From Serratia fonticola (lineage in GTDB: Bacteria > Pseudomonadota > Gammaproteobacteria > Enterobacterales > Enterobacteriaceae), in contig NZ_VFMK01000001.1 of NCBI RefSeq assembly GCF_006715025.1, forward strand, positions 2,914,001 through 2,978,000: a stretch of DNA of 64,000 nucleotides. The letters are read 5' to 3'. Positions within the stretch are counted from its first letter, which is position 1; each line of letters starts with the position of its first letter. The position numbers were made by a program, and so were the translations under genes. Below, in pieces: positions 52,137 through 61,111 of this stretch. The notes beneath the pieces are model-generated. The model saw only the letters and a list, made by a program, of their open reading frames with translations, did no database searches and was not told the DNA's origin.

Positions 52137-53057
52137 ATGCTTAAATTTATTTTTCGCCGCTTGTTAGAGGCGATCCCGACACTATTTATTCTCATCACCA
52201 TTTCTTTCTTTATGATGCGCCTCGCGCCCGGCAGCCCATTCACCGGTGAGCGAGCACTGCCGCCCGAAGTGATGGCCAACATTGAAGCCAAATACCATCT
52301 TAACGATCCGATCTGGAAACAGTACGGGCACTATCTGCTGCAACTGTCAAAAGGCGATTTCGGCCCTTCGTTTAAGTACAAAGACTATTCGGTTAATGAC
52401 TTGGTAGCAGCCTCGTTCCCCGTTTCTGCCAAACTGGGTTTTGCCGCTTTCGTACTGGCTGTGGTTCTGGGCGTGAGCGCAGGCGTCATAGCCGCGTTGA
52501 AGCAGAATACCAAATGGGACTATACGGTGATGGGGTTCGCCATGACCGGTGTGGTGATCCCCAGTTTTGTGGTTGCGCCCCTGTTGGTGCTGATTTTCGC
52601 CATCACCTTGAAATGGTTACCCGGTGGCGGCTGGAATGGCGGGGCGCTGAAGTTCATGATCCTGCCCATGGTGGCGTTGTCTCTGGCCTATATCGCCAGC
52701 ATTGCCCGTATTACGCGCGGATCGATGATTGAGGTGCTGCACTCCAACTTTATTCGTACCGCTCGTGCCAAAGGGCTGCCGATGCGCCGCATTATCTTTC
52801 GCCATGCGTTGAAGCCTGCACTGTTGCCGGTGCTGTCTTATATGGGGCCGGCATTTGTCGGTATTATCACCGGTTCGATGGTGATTGAAACCATCTATGG
52901 TTTGCCGGGGATTGGCCAGCTGTTTGTTAACGGGGCGCTGAACCGTGATTACTCGCTGGTGTTGAGCCTGACCATTCTGGTTGGCGGTTTGACCATTCTG
53001 TTTAATGCGATCGTTGACGTGCTGTACGCCGTGATCGATCCCAAAATCCGTTACTAA
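52137..53057 (+). CDS. oppB: Oligopeptide ABC transporter permease OppB
   Basis: A 306-residue inner-membrane permease with about six membrane segments, the same length as E. coli OppB. It has MLKFIFRRLLEAIPTLFILI at the N-terminus, the EAA loop with FIRTARAKGLPMRRIIFRHA, which contacts the ATPases, and ETIYGLPGIGQLFVNGALNR. I use ATG 52137, because the 23-residue extension from 52068 runs through the hairpin region and is not conserved. oppC follows after 15 nt. Confidence 0.96.
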   Translation: MLKFIFRRLLEAIPTLFILITISFFMMRLAPGSPFTGERALPPEVMANIEAKYHLNDPIWKQYGHYLLQLSKGDFGPSFKYKDYSVNDLVAASFPVSAKLGFAAFVLAVVLGVSAGVIAALKQNTKWDYTVMGFAMTGVVIPSFVVAPLLVLIFAITLKWLPGGGWNGGALKFMILPMVALSLAYIASIARITRGSMIEVLHSNFIRTARAKGLPMRRIIFRHALKPALLPVLSYMGPAFVGIITGSMVIETIYGLPGIGQLFVNGALNRDYSLVLSLTILVGGLTILFNAIVDVLYAVIDPKIRY

Positions 53058-53072
53058 GCTGGAGCACGCAAG

Positions 53073-53978
53073 ATGTTGACGAAAAAGAACAGCGAAGCTC
53101 TGGAAAACTTCAGCGAAAAGCTGGAAGTTGAAGGGCGCAGTCTGTGGCAAGACGCTCGCCGCCGCTTTATGCATAACCGGGCGGCGGTGACCAGCCTGTT
53201 TGTTTTAGCGCTGATTACCCTATTCGTAATCTGCGCCCCCTGGTTGTCTCAGTTTGCTTATGATGACACCGATTGGGCGATGATGTCGGCCGCACCGAGC
53301 CTGGAATCAGCACATTACTTCGGTACGGATTCTTCAGGGCGTGACTTGCTGGTGCGTGTGGCCATTGGTGGACGTATTTCGCTGATGGTCGGCGTGGCTG
53401 CGGCGCTGGTCGCCGTGGTGGTCGGTACGTTATACGGTTCGCTATCTGGCTATCTGGGCGGGAAAACGGACTCGGTGATGATGCGCTTGTTGGAAATTCT
53501 GAACTCCTTCCCGTTCATGTTCTTTGTGATTTTGCTGGTAACTTTCTTTGGGCAAAACATTCTGCTGATCTTTGTGGCGATCGGTATGGTGTCGTGGCTG
53601 GACATGGCGCGTATTGTGCGCGGCCAGACATTGAGCCTCAAGCGTAAAGAGTTCATCGAAGCGGCGTTGGTGTGCGGTGTTTCTACCCGCAATATCGTCC
53701 TGCGGCATATCGTGCCGAACGTGCTGGGCGTGGTGGTGGTGTATGCCTCATTGCTGGTGCCAAGCATGATCCTGTTCGAGTCCTTCCTTAGCTTCCTGGG
53801 GTTGGGGACGCAGGAGCCGTTAAGCAGTTGGGGGGCATTGCTCAGCGATGGCGCCAACTCGATGGAGGTTTCACCGTGGTTGCTGCTGTTCCCGGCCGGT
53901 TTCCTGGTTGTCACTCTGTTTTGTTTCAACTTTATCGGCGATGGCCTGCGTGATGCCCTCGACCCGAAAGATCGTTAA
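53073..53978 (+). CDS. oppC: Oligopeptide ABC transporter permease OppC
   Basis: A 301-residue permease with an N-terminal cytoplasmic stretch, a first membrane segment at about 37-58, a periplasmic part with HYFGTDSSGRDLLVRVAIGG, and about five more segments. The EAA loop contains KEFIEAALVCGVSTRNIVLR then HIVPNVLG. It pairs with OppB to form the channel. GGAG lies just upstream of ATG 53073. Length fits the family (302 in E. coli). Confidence 0.96.
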   Translation: MLTKKNSEALENFSEKLEVEGRSLWQDARRRFMHNRAAVTSLFVLALITLFVICAPWLSQFAYDDTDWAMMSAAPSLESAHYFGTDSSGRDLLVRVAIGGRISLMVGVAAALVAVVVGTLYGSLSGYLGGKTDSVMMRLLEILNSFPFMFFVILLVTFFGQNILLIFVAIGMVSWLDMARIVRGQTLSLKRKEFIEAALVCGVSTRNIVLRHIVPNVLGVVVVYASLLVPSMILFESFLSFLGLGTQEPLSSWGALLSDGANSMEVSPWLLLFPAGFLVVTLFCFNFIGDGLRDALDPKDR

Positions 53979-53989
53979 GGAGTGCAATC

Positions 53990-55006
53990 ATGAGCATTAT
54001 TGAAAATCCTCAGCGACAAACCGGCGCTGGCAACGTGCAGCCGTTACTGCTGGATGTTAACGATCTGCGTGTGACGTTTGCGACACCGGACGGCGACGTG
54101 ACCGCGGTGAACGATCTTAACTTCGATCTGCGGGCGGGGGAAACCCTGGGTATCGTCGGCGAATCTGGTTCGGGTAAATCTCAAACGGCGTTCGCACTCA
54201 TGGGGTTGCTGGCCAGTAATGGCCGCATTGGCGGTTCGGCAAAATTTAACGGCCGTGAAATTCTCAACTTGCCAGAGGACCAGCTCAACAAGCTGCGGGC
54301 AGAAGAGATCTCGATGATCTTTCAGGACCCGATGACGTCGCTGAACCCCTATATGCGGGTCGGTGAGCAGTTGATGGAAGTCCTGATGCTGCACAAAAAA
54401 ATGAGTAAGAGCGAGGCGTTTGAAGAGTCGGTACGCATGCTCGATGCAGTAAAAATGCCAGAAGCCCGTAAGCGTATGCGTATGTATCCGCACGAGTTCT
54501 CCGGTGGGATGCGCCAGCGTGTGATGATCGCCATGGCGCTGTTATGCCGACCAAAACTGTTGATTGCCGATGAACCCACCACAGCCTTGGACGTGACCGT
54601 TCAGGCCCAGATCATGACGCTGTTGAACGACCTGAAGCGTGAATTCAATACGGCGATCATCATGATCACCCATGACCTGGGGGTAGTCGCGGGCATCTGT
54701 AACAAGGTGCTGGTGATGTACGCTGGCCGAACCATGGAATATGGCAGCGCTCGCGATGTGTTCTATCATCCTAGCCATCCTTATTCCATCGGGTTGTTAA
54801 GTGCCGTACCACGCCTGGATGCCGAAGGTGAATCTCTGATGACCATCCCAGGTAACCCGCCAAACCTGCTGCGTTTACCGAAAGGGTGCCCGTTCCAGCC
54901 TCGTTGCCCGTATGCGATGGAGCAGTGTGCGAGTGCGCCGCCGTTAGAGCAGTTTGGTGAAGGGCGCCTGCGCGCCTGCTTCAAGCCCGTGGAGGCGTTG
55001 GTATGA
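53990..55006 (+). CDS. oppD: Oligopeptide ABC transporter ATPase OppD
   Basis: A 338-residue ABC ATPase. It has Walker A GIVGESGSGKSQTAFALMG near residue 55, signature FSGGMRQRVMIAMALL near 165, Walker B LLIADEPTTALDVTVQAQIM near 185, and the C-terminal oligopeptide-type cysteine cluster GCPFQPRCPYAMEQC, an iron-sulfur-like motif. It works with OppF to power uptake. AAGGAG precedes the start, and the stop overlaps the oppF start. Confidence 0.97.
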   Translation: MSIIENPQRQTGAGNVQPLLLDVNDLRVTFATPDGDVTAVNDLNFDLRAGETLGIVGESGSGKSQTAFALMGLLASNGRIGGSAKFNGREILNLPEDQLNKLRAEEISMIFQDPMTSLNPYMRVGEQLMEVLMLHKKMSKSEAFEESVRMLDAVKMPEARKRMRMYPHEFSGGMRQRVMIAMALLCRPKLLIADEPTTALDVTVQAQIMTLLNDLKREFNTAIIMITHDLGVVAGICNKVLVMYAGRTMEYGSARDVFYHPSHPYSIGLLSAVPRLDAEGESLMTIPGNPPNLLRLPKGCPFQPRCPYAMEQCASAPPLEQFGEGRLRACFKPVEALV

Positions 55007-56001
55007 CAGCAACCGATAAAAAAGTGCTGCTCGAAGTAGCAGACCTGAAAGTTCACTTTGATATTCATGATGACAAACAGTGGTTCTGGCAAGCGCCAAA
55101 AACGCTGAAGGCGGTTGATGGCGTCACCTTGCGCTTGTTCGAAGGTGAAACCCTGGGGGTAGTCGGCGAATCTGGCTGCGGTAAGTCGACATTTGCCCGC
55201 GCGCTTATTGGGCTAGTGAAAGCAACCAGTGGTCGAGTGGCCTGGTTAGGGAAGGATTTATTGGGAATGAGCGATGCGGATTGGCGTAAAACCCGCAGCG
55301 ACATTCAGATGATCTTTCAGGATCCTTTGGCTTCGCTGAATCCACGCATGACGATTGGTGAGATTATTGCGGAACCGTTGCGCACTTATTATCCCAAAAT
55401 GCCACGTCAGGAAGTCAAAGATAAAGTCAAAGCGATGATGCTGAAGGTGGGATTATTGCCAAACCTGATTAACCGTTATCCCCATGAGTTCTCCGGGGGA
55501 CAGTGTCAGCGTATCGGTATCGCCCGAGCCTTGATCCTGGAACCTAAACTGGTGATTTGCGACGAGCCGGTTTCAGCGTTAGACGTGTCTATTCAGGCGC
55601 AGGTGGTCAATCTGTTACAACAGTTACAGCGTGAGATGGGATTGTCATTGATCTTTATCGCCCACGATCTGGCGGTAGTGAAGCATATATCCGATCGTGT
55701 ACTGGTCATGTATCTGGGGCATGCCGTGGAGCTGGGGACTTATGACGAAGTTTATCATCACCCGCAGCACCCTTATACCAAGGCGCTGATGTCAGCCGTG
55801 CCCATCCCGGATCCGGACAAGGAGAAGGAAAAGCAGATCCAGTTGCTGGAGGGGGAGCTGCCCTCACCAATCAACCCGCCTTCTGGTTGCGTGTTCCGCA
55901 CTCGCTGCCCGATTGCCGGGCCGGAGTGCGCCAAGACGCGTCCGCTGCTGGAGGGTAGCTTCCGCCATGCGGTGTCATGTCTGAAGGTTGATCCACTGTA
56001 A
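55003..56001 (+). CDS. oppF: Oligopeptide ABC transporter ATPase OppF
   Basis: A 332-residue ABC ATPase with Walker A GVVGESGCGKSTFARALIG near residue 53, signature FSGGQCQRIGIARALIL, Walker B LVICDEPVSALDVSIQAQVV, and a C-terminal CVFRTRCPIAGPEC cluster like OppD. It starts in the ATGA overlap with oppD. It is the last gene of the opp operon; a palindromic repeat follows three nt after the stop. Confidence 0.97.
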   Translation: MTATDKKVLLEVADLKVHFDIHDDKQWFWQAPKTLKAVDGVTLRLFEGETLGVVGESGCGKSTFARALIGLVKATSGRVAWLGKDLLGMSDADWRKTRSDIQMIFQDPLASLNPRMTIGEIIAEPLRTYYPKMPRQEVKDKVKAMMLKVGLLPNLINRYPHEFSGGQCQRIGIARALILEPKLVICDEPVSALDVSIQAQVVNLLQQLQREMGLSLIFIAHDLAVVKHISDRVLVMYLGHAVELGTYDEVYHHPQHPYTKALMSAVPIPDPDKEKEKQIQLLEGELPSPINPPSGCVFRTRCPIAGPECAKTRPLLEGSFRHAVSCLKVDPL

Positions 56002-56003
56002 TT

Positions 56004-56126
56004 TACCCGTCGTCTTTCAAGCTGCGGCATTGTTACCTGCACTAGCTCACCCCAGTCACTTACAGAAGTAAGCTCCTGGGAGTGAGCTAGCTGGGTGCCT
56101 GGCTGCAACTTGAAATCCATAGGGTA
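56004..56126. repeat. Palindromic intergenic repeat, full copy
   Basis: A 123-bp imperfect palindrome starting TACCCGTCGTCTTTCAAG and ending ACTTGAAATCCATAGGGTA. Inner arms (ACTAGCTCACCCCAG, CTGGGAGTGAGCTAG) surround CACTTACAGAAGTAAG. Ends are identical to the copy at 19401-19518. It lies between oppF and the convergent yciU, where a transcript-ending or stabilising role is plausible. Confidence 0.85.
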
Positions 56127-56222
56127 AGGAAGGATTACTATAAAAATGCACCTTACTTGCCGGGAACCCGACTTTGGGGTGCGATTTAATTCGGGGAGGT
56201 TCTTTTTACATCGGTACGCGGG

Positions 56223-56546
56223 TTATTCTTTCCACAAAATGTGGCAAAGCTTGTTATCTTTCTCGCGGCAAATCAGCACACGGGCAAACACATCGTTAAT
56301 CGGTTCGCCATCACTGTCCGCCAGGCCGATAACCACTTCAGCAAAGAAATCCGGGTTCAGATCGTAATCTACGTGTTCCTGCCAGTCTTCCGCCGGATCG
56401 TAGAGTTCCGCGCCGCCGCGCTCTTCAAACTGCAAATTGAATAGCAGAATATCCGCCGGATCCAGATTGTCGCCAGCCAGTTCCAGGAAGATATCGTAAG
56501 CCTGCTCCAGCGTTTCATCGTCGGTAAGGCGATTATTCAAGTCCAT
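56223..56546 (-). CDS. yciU: YciU, putative double-stranded DNA mimic (DUF440)
   Basis: A 107-residue, very acidic protein (Asp/Glu throughout, e.g. DPADILLFNLQFEERGGAEL and DPAEDWQEHVDYDLNPDFFA) matching E. coli YciU. A related protein from Haemophilus (HI1450) was proposed to mimic DNA and bind HU; the biological role remains uncertain. The start at 56546 is ATG. It lies between opp and clsA as in E. coli. Confidence 0.93.
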   Translation of the reverse strand: MDLNNRLTDDETLEQAYDIFLELAGDNLDPADILLFNLQFEERGGAELYDPAEDWQEHVDYDLNPDFFAEVVIGLADSDGEPINDVFARVLICREKDNKLCHILWKE

Positions 56547-56602
56547 ATAAAAATCCTGATAACAAATGATTTGGCGTTATTAAAGCATGCTCGTTACTGC
56601 TT

Positions 56603-58063
56603 TTACAGCAACGGGCTGAAAAAGTAAAAAAGCCGTTCAACGATACGGTGCCAGAAAGGACGCTTCAGCCACTGTTTGCCGTCTAACAACTGTGAGCGAG
56701 CAATATAGTCGTCCTGCACGCAGGCCAGATCGCTGCCGAAACCGTCATCATCAATGACCAGCGTGATCTCAAAGTTCAACCACAGGCTGCGCATATCCAG
56801 ATTGACTGTACCGACCAGACTGAGCTGTCCATCGACCAGCACGCTCTTGGTGTGCAATAACCCCCCTTCAAACTGATAAATATTCACACCGGCTTCCAGC
56901 AGCTCCGAAAAGAACGCGCGGCTGGCCCATCGCACCATCATCGAGTCGTTTTCACGGGGGACAATAATGCTGACTTCGACACCACGCAGCGCTGCCGTGC
57001 AGATGGCATGGAGCAAATCGTCGCTTGGCACGAAGTAGGGAGTGGTCATGATCAACTGCTCGCGTGCAGAGTAAACCGCCGTCAGCAGAGCCTGATGGAT
57101 CATCTCTTCCGGGAACCCTGGGCCGGAGGCAATCACCTGAATGGTGTGGCCGCTCTCCTGCTCGAACGGCATGATATTGACATCTGGCGGCGGTGGAAGA
57201 ATGCGTTTACCGGTCTCGATCTCCCAGTCACAGGCATAAACGATCCCCATGGTGGTGGACACCGGGCCTTCCATACGCGCCATCAAATCAATCCACTGAC
57301 CGACACCTGCATCCTGTTTGAAGAAACGTGGATCGACCATGTTCATGCTGCCGGTATAGGCGATGTAGTTGTCGATCAGCACCACTTTGCGGTGCTGCCG
57401 CAAGTCCATTCGACGCAAGAATACACGGAACAGATTAACCTTGAGCGCTTCAACCACTTCAATGCCCGCATTGCGCATCATACCTGGGTAAGGGCTACGG
57501 AAAAATTGCAGGCTGCCCGCGGAATCCAGCATCAGGCGGCAATGTACGCCTCTGCGCGCGGCGGCCATCAAGGACTCAGCAACCTGGTCGACTTGCCCAC
57601 CGGGCTGCCAGATATAGAACACCATCTCGATATTGTGCCTGGCCAGCTCAATATCACGCACCAGTGCATTCAAGGTTGCATCGGTGGTCGTCAGTAACTG
57701 CAACTGGTTACCTTTGACCCCGTCAATGCCTTGACGATGGTGGCAAAGTTGGAATAGTGGGCGAGCCACTTCGCTGTATTCTGTGGCAAAAATCCGACGG
57801 CTTTCTTTAAGTTCATTCAACCAGCGTGCGGTAGAAGGCCACATGGCTTTGGCCCTCTCGGCTCGCCGTTTGCCGAGGTGTAACTCGCCGAAAGATAAAT
57901 AAGCGACAATCCCGAATAAAGGCAGAATGTAAATAACCAACAGCCAAGCCATGGCGGAAGGGACAGCGCGCCGTTTCATAAGAATACGCAATGTCACCCC
58001 GGCAATAAGCAACCAATAGCCAAAAATAAGGAGCCAACTGATTACGGTATAAAATGTTGTCAT
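56603..58063 (-). CDS. clsA: Cardiolipin synthase A
   Basis: A 486-residue inner-membrane enzyme joining two phosphatidylglycerols into cardiolipin and glycerol. It has two N-terminal membrane segments (about residues 3-25 and 37-60) and two phospholipase D motifs, HRKVVLIDNYIAYTGSMN near residue 224 and HTKSVLVDGQLSLVGTVN near 404 (HxK-x4-D). It ends RLFYFFSPLL as in E. coli. I use ATG 58063, giving exactly the E. coli length; the 16-residue extension from 58111 is rejected. Confidence 0.97.
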   Translation of the reverse strand: MTTFYTVISWLLIFGYWLLIAGVTLRILMKRRAVPSAMAWLLVIYILPLFGIVAYLSFGELHLGKRRAERAKAMWPSTARWLNELKESRRIFATEYSEVARPLFQLCHHRQGIDGVKGNQLQLLTTTDATLNALVRDIELARHNIEMVFYIWQPGGQVDQVAESLMAAARRGVHCRLMLDSAGSLQFFRSPYPGMMRNAGIEVVEALKVNLFRVFLRRMDLRQHRKVVLIDNYIAYTGSMNMVDPRFFKQDAGVGQWIDLMARMEGPVSTTMGIVYACDWEIETGKRILPPPPDVNIMPFEQESGHTIQVIASGPGFPEEMIHQALLTAVYSAREQLIMTTPYFVPSDDLLHAICTAALRGVEVSIIVPRENDSMMVRWASRAFFSELLEAGVNIYQFEGGLLHTKSVLVDGQLSLVGTVNLDMRSLWLNFEITLVIDDDGFGSDLACVQDDYIARSQLLDGKQWLKRPFWHRIVERLFYFFSPLL

Positions 58064-58298
58064 AAAGGCGAAAAATCCTGTTCGCAAACCACCAATAATG
58101 AGTGTACGCACAGAACTTCAAAGGTGAAACCTTTTATCGGAAGTTAAGTTACATAAAAATGATTGACGAAAGGTACTTGCTGAAAGTGAAAGCCGTACTT
58201 TTGTGGCAGAGGCGGCGATAACCAAGATGAATCGGTGGCTTGGATCGCCCGGTGAAACGGCTATAATGCCGGCGGTTGGCATGAATGAGTAACAGAAA

Positions 58299-58475
58299 AT
58301 GAAACGCAGTAGAAACGAAGTGGGCCGCTGGCGGATGTTGCGTCAAAGCCAGCGTCGCAGGCACCGTTGGTTGGAACGTCAATCGTGCAGCAATCGGCAT
58401 ATTATTCGTGTACGCCGTCGTTTGGACGATCAACACCGCCGAGCGCTGCTGTTTGTGGTGGCTTACGAGTGGTAA
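58299..58475 (+). CDS. yciY: YciY, small basic protein
   Basis: A 58-residue, strongly basic frame beginning MKRSRNEVGRWRMLRQSQRR and ending LLFVVAYEW. E. coli YciY as recalled is 57 residues and starts MKRSRTEVGRWRMQRQ, so the match is clear, and it lies in the same place next to cls. Function is unknown. ATG 58299 is used; its ribosome site is weak. An intrinsic terminator follows directly (58480-58501), supporting a short dedicated transcript. Confidence 0.88.
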   Translation: MKRSRNEVGRWRMLRQSQRRRHRWLERQSCSNRHIIRVRRRLDDQHRRALLFVVAYEW

Positions 58476-58479
58476 CTCA

Positions 58480-58510
58480 AACAGTCCCGATAGGGACTGT
58501 TTTGCTCTTT
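58480..58510 (+). terminator. yciY terminator
   Basis: AACAGTCCC (58480-58488) and GGGACTGTT (58493-58501) around GATA, followed by TTGCTCTTT. Confidence 0.8.
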
Positions 58511-58547
58511 GCCAAAGAGGTTTTTAACGGTAAAAGTCACCTTGCGC

Positions 58548-60020
58548 CTAGCGGCGCAAAGCAAATCTCAATACTCCGGCACTCAGACTAGTGAGCAGAA
58601 CAGCGGCCGCCAGCACAGCAATAAACGCCTGATCAAAGGCAGCGCGAGCCAGATGTATCAACCTTTCAGCACTGTCAGCGCCCATATGCCCAGCCATGCG
58701 TAATGCCTCATCGATGCTGTCATAAGCCAGATCTCCTGCGGGTAAATTCGCCGGTAAAACCAGGCTATGGCTATAGACCGCCGTCATTAAACCGCCGAGC
58801 AGCGTGATACCCAGTACGCTCCCTAACTCCCAGGAAACATCTTCTATGGCTGCAACCATACCTGCTTTCTCTTCTGGAGCATTAAGCATTATTGCCGTAG
58901 AGGCAGCGGTAATGGCGCCACCAAGACCAAAGCCAACGATGAACAGGCAGATAAGTTGCATAGCCACATTACTTTGATACAGCAGACCAGCACCAGCAAT
59001 ACCCAATGCAGTGAGTGCAAAGCCACCGACCAGCATGAAGCGCTCACCGTAACGCGGGAGCAACATGCCCGCTAATGGGCCAGCCAGCGCAGAAGCAACC
59101 GGGATAGGTAAAATAAAGAGCGCTGCCATCAACGGCGTCATGCCGAGCACCAGTTGCAAGCGCTGGCTTAAAACCAGTTCAACCCCAACCAGGGCGATCA
59201 TGGAAACGATGGCGACCGAAACACCGCTGGTAAACAAACGATTACGGAACAGAGAGAAATCAATCATCGGATGTTGTGTACGCTGTTGACGGCGGACAAA
59301 CAGGGTCAGGAACAATGCGCCAAGCGCAGCCGCCACCCCGAATTCGATTAAGGAGAACGCGGGCTTGCTCAATTCTTTCAGCGCGTAGATCGCCGCCACC
59401 AGGCCGATCATGATTTGCAGTGAACTGATAAAGTCACAAGGGCGCTGCCTGTCGCCACCGCAGTGCGGGATCAAATACCAGGCAAATGGCAGCACCAGCA
59501 TGACCACCGGTACGTTGATCAGAAAGACCGATCCCCACCAGAAGTGAGAAAGCAGTACACCGCCTACGACAGGGCCTAGCGCGGCGGCACCAGAGGCAAC
59601 CGCTGCCCAGATACCAATGGCCAGTGCACGCTCCCGTTCATCGGTAAAGACGTGGCGCACAATGGACAGCGTCGCTGGCATCATCATTGCAGCGCCGATG
59701 GCCAGAAATGCGCGTGAAGCAATCAGTAACTGTGAACTAGGGGAAAATGCGGCACAAAGCGAAGCCAAGGCAAATACCGGTAGGCCAGCAATAAACATTC
59801 TCTTGTGACCGATGCGATCGCTTAACATACCGGTGGCGGGAAGCAATCCGGCGACGACCAGCGGGTAGGCGTTTACGATCCAGAGTTTTTGTGCCGCACT
59901 GGCATCCAGAGCCAGCGTCAGGCGAGGCAATGCGGTATAAAGTACCGTCATATCAGTAATGATTAAAAAGAGTGCACTGGAGATCATTGCCAGGATCAAC
60001 CAGCGGTTCTGGGCATGCAT
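58548..60020 (-). CDS. MFS multidrug efflux pump, DHA2 (SmvA-like)
   Basis: A 490-residue protein with about 14 hydrophobic segments. Typical DHA2 features are ITDMTVLYTALPRLTLALDA in TM1, GMLSDRIGHKRMFI (motif A), AIGIWAAVASGAAALGPVVG and GSVFLINVPVVMLVLPFAWY. It resembles Salmonella SmvA (methyl viologen, cationic biocides) in layout and in having a divergent TetR gene. The substrate is not proven. I use ATG 60020 (TAGGAT upstream); the 31-residue extension to 60113 runs into the operator region. Confidence 0.88.
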   Translation of the reverse strand: MHAQNRWLILAMISSALFLIITDMTVLYTALPRLTLALDASAAQKLWIVNAYPLVVAGLLPATGMLSDRIGHKRMFIAGLPVFALASLCAAFSPSSQLLIASRAFLAIGAAMMMPATLSIVRHVFTDERERALAIGIWAAVASGAAALGPVVGGVLLSHFWWGSVFLINVPVVMLVLPFAWYLIPHCGGDRQRPCDFISSLQIMIGLVAAIYALKELSKPAFSLIEFGVAAALGALFLTLFVRRQQRTQHPMIDFSLFRNRLFTSGVSVAIVSMIALVGVELVLSQRLQLVLGMTPLMAALFILPIPVASALAGPLAGMLLPRYGERFMLVGGFALTALGIAGAGLLYQSNVAMQLICLFIVGFGLGGAITAASTAIMLNAPEEKAGMVAAIEDVSWELGSVLGITLLGGLMTAVYSHSLVLPANLPAGDLAYDSIDEALRMAGHMGADSAERLIHLARAAFDQAFIAVLAAAVLLTSLSAGVLRFALRR

Positions 60021-60111
60021 AAATAGTATCCTAGAAAACCGATGGTGCGGCTGCACCATCTTACGGCAATCCACCGGTTCCATCGATGGATTACGGGTAT
60101 AATATAAATCC

Positions 60112-60123
60112 ATACGTACGTAT
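60112..60123. promoter_or_regulatory. Palindromic operator between the efflux pump and its TetR regulator
   Basis: ATACGTACGTAT is a perfect 12-bp palindrome, 18 nt before the tetR ATG and just downstream of TATAAT (60098-60103). A second perfect palindrome, CCATCGATGG, is at 60080-60089. In a divergent TetR/efflux pair these are the expected repressor sites; which one is used is not known. Confidence 0.6.
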
Positions 60124-60141
60124 TGAAAAGAGGATTTCTCA

Positions 60142-60699
60142 ATGGGCCGTCAACGGAGTATTGATCGTGACAAAGTCCTGGATACCGCGGAAGAGATCGT
60201 CGCAACACAGGGCGCTGCGGGATTAACCATTGATTCAGTGGCAAAAGCCATGGGGATCTCCAAGGGGGGCGTTCAATACTGTTTCGGAAGCAAAGACGCT
60301 TTGATTGATGCCATGTTTGATCGCTGGGGGAAAGCCTATAACCAGGTTTTTGAGGATATTGCCGGCAGTGAGCCGACGCCGGAGACGATTGTGCAAGCCC
60401 ATATGCAGGCTACCCGTAGCTCCGATCAGGCTTCAAGCGCCAAGGCTGCCGGGCTGATGGCGACACTGATACAAACGCCAGAACATCTCGACAGTACGCG
60501 AGAATGGTATCGAGGACGTATTGCGGGGTTAGATCTCAATACTGAGCAGGGCAGAAAAGCGCGCTTGGCCTTCCTGGCTACCGAAGGGGCTTTTATGCTG
60601 CGTTTTTTTGGCTTTATGGATATCGACCAGCCGGAATGGGAAGACATGTTTGCCGATATACAGCAGTGGGTTCTAACGGAGACAACCCGTAATGATTAA
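60142..60699 (+). CDS. TetR-family repressor of the divergent efflux pump
   Basis: A 185-residue regulator. The N-terminal TetR helix-turn-helix spans about residues 6-55 (VLDTAEEIVATQGAAGLTID, SVAKAMGISKGGVQYCFGSK); the rest is the ligand-binding helical domain. AGAGGAT precedes ATG 60142. Its divergent layout with the DHA2 pump implies local, drug-relieved repression through the palindromes at 60080-60089 and 60112-60123. Equivalent to SmvR by context only. Confidence 0.9.
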   Translation: MGRQRSIDRDKVLDTAEEIVATQGAAGLTIDSVAKAMGISKGGVQYCFGSKDALIDAMFDRWGKAYNQVFEDIAGSEPTPETIVQAHMQATRSSDQASSAKAAGLMATLIQTPEHLDSTREWYRGRIAGLDLNTEQGRKARLAFLATEGAFMLRFFGFMDIDQPEWEDMFADIQQWVLTETTRND

Positions 60700-60782
60700 C
60701 CTATCACAGCGATAGATGGTAGACACCCTGTTTGACGAGTATGGTGATCCCATAAAGATATTCCCTCGAAGAACCCACTTTT

Positions 60783-60812
60783 AGCCAGCCGCCTCCGTGC
60801 TGGCTTTTTTTT
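60783..60812 (+). terminator. Terminator after the tetR gene
   Basis: AGCCAGC (60783-60789) and GCTGGCT (60799-60805) with a run of T (60805-60812). Confidence 0.85.
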
Positions 60813-60814
60813 GT

Positions 60815-61111
60815 CTAGAAAACGCGCTTGAAGGGTTTTACAGTAACCTCGCCATACACCCCCGCATCAACATAAGGATCCTGTGCGGCCCATAATTTGG
60901 CCTCCTCCAATGAGGCAAATTCGGCGATCACTGTGGAACCGGTGAACCCCGCTTGGCCAGGATCGTTACTGTCGATGGCAGGATTAGGGCCTGCGACGAT
61001 CAACCGACCTTCGTCACGCAGTGTCTGTAGGCGAGCCAGGTGGGCAGGGCGAACCGCCAAGCGTTGATCCAGCGTGTTCGGCATGTCTTGTGCGTAGATC
61101 AGATAAAGCAT
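60815..61111 (-). CDS. yciI: YciI family protein
   Basis: A 98-residue dimeric alpha-beta-fold protein matching E. coli YciI (98): MLYLIYAQDMPNTLDQRLAV, the family His/Asp pair in RPAHLARLQTLRDEGRLIVAGPN-type sequence (AHL and DEGRL), and DPYVDAGVYGEVTVKPFKRV. Function is unknown; some relatives are dehydrochlorinase-like. AAAGGTGA precedes the start. It is divergent from tonB, the E. coli order. Confidence 0.95.
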   Translation of the reverse strand: MLYLIYAQDMPNTLDQRLAVRPAHLARLQTLRDEGRLIVAGPNPAIDSNDPGQAGFTGSTVIAEFASLEEAKLWAAQDPYVDAGVYGEVTVKPFKRVF

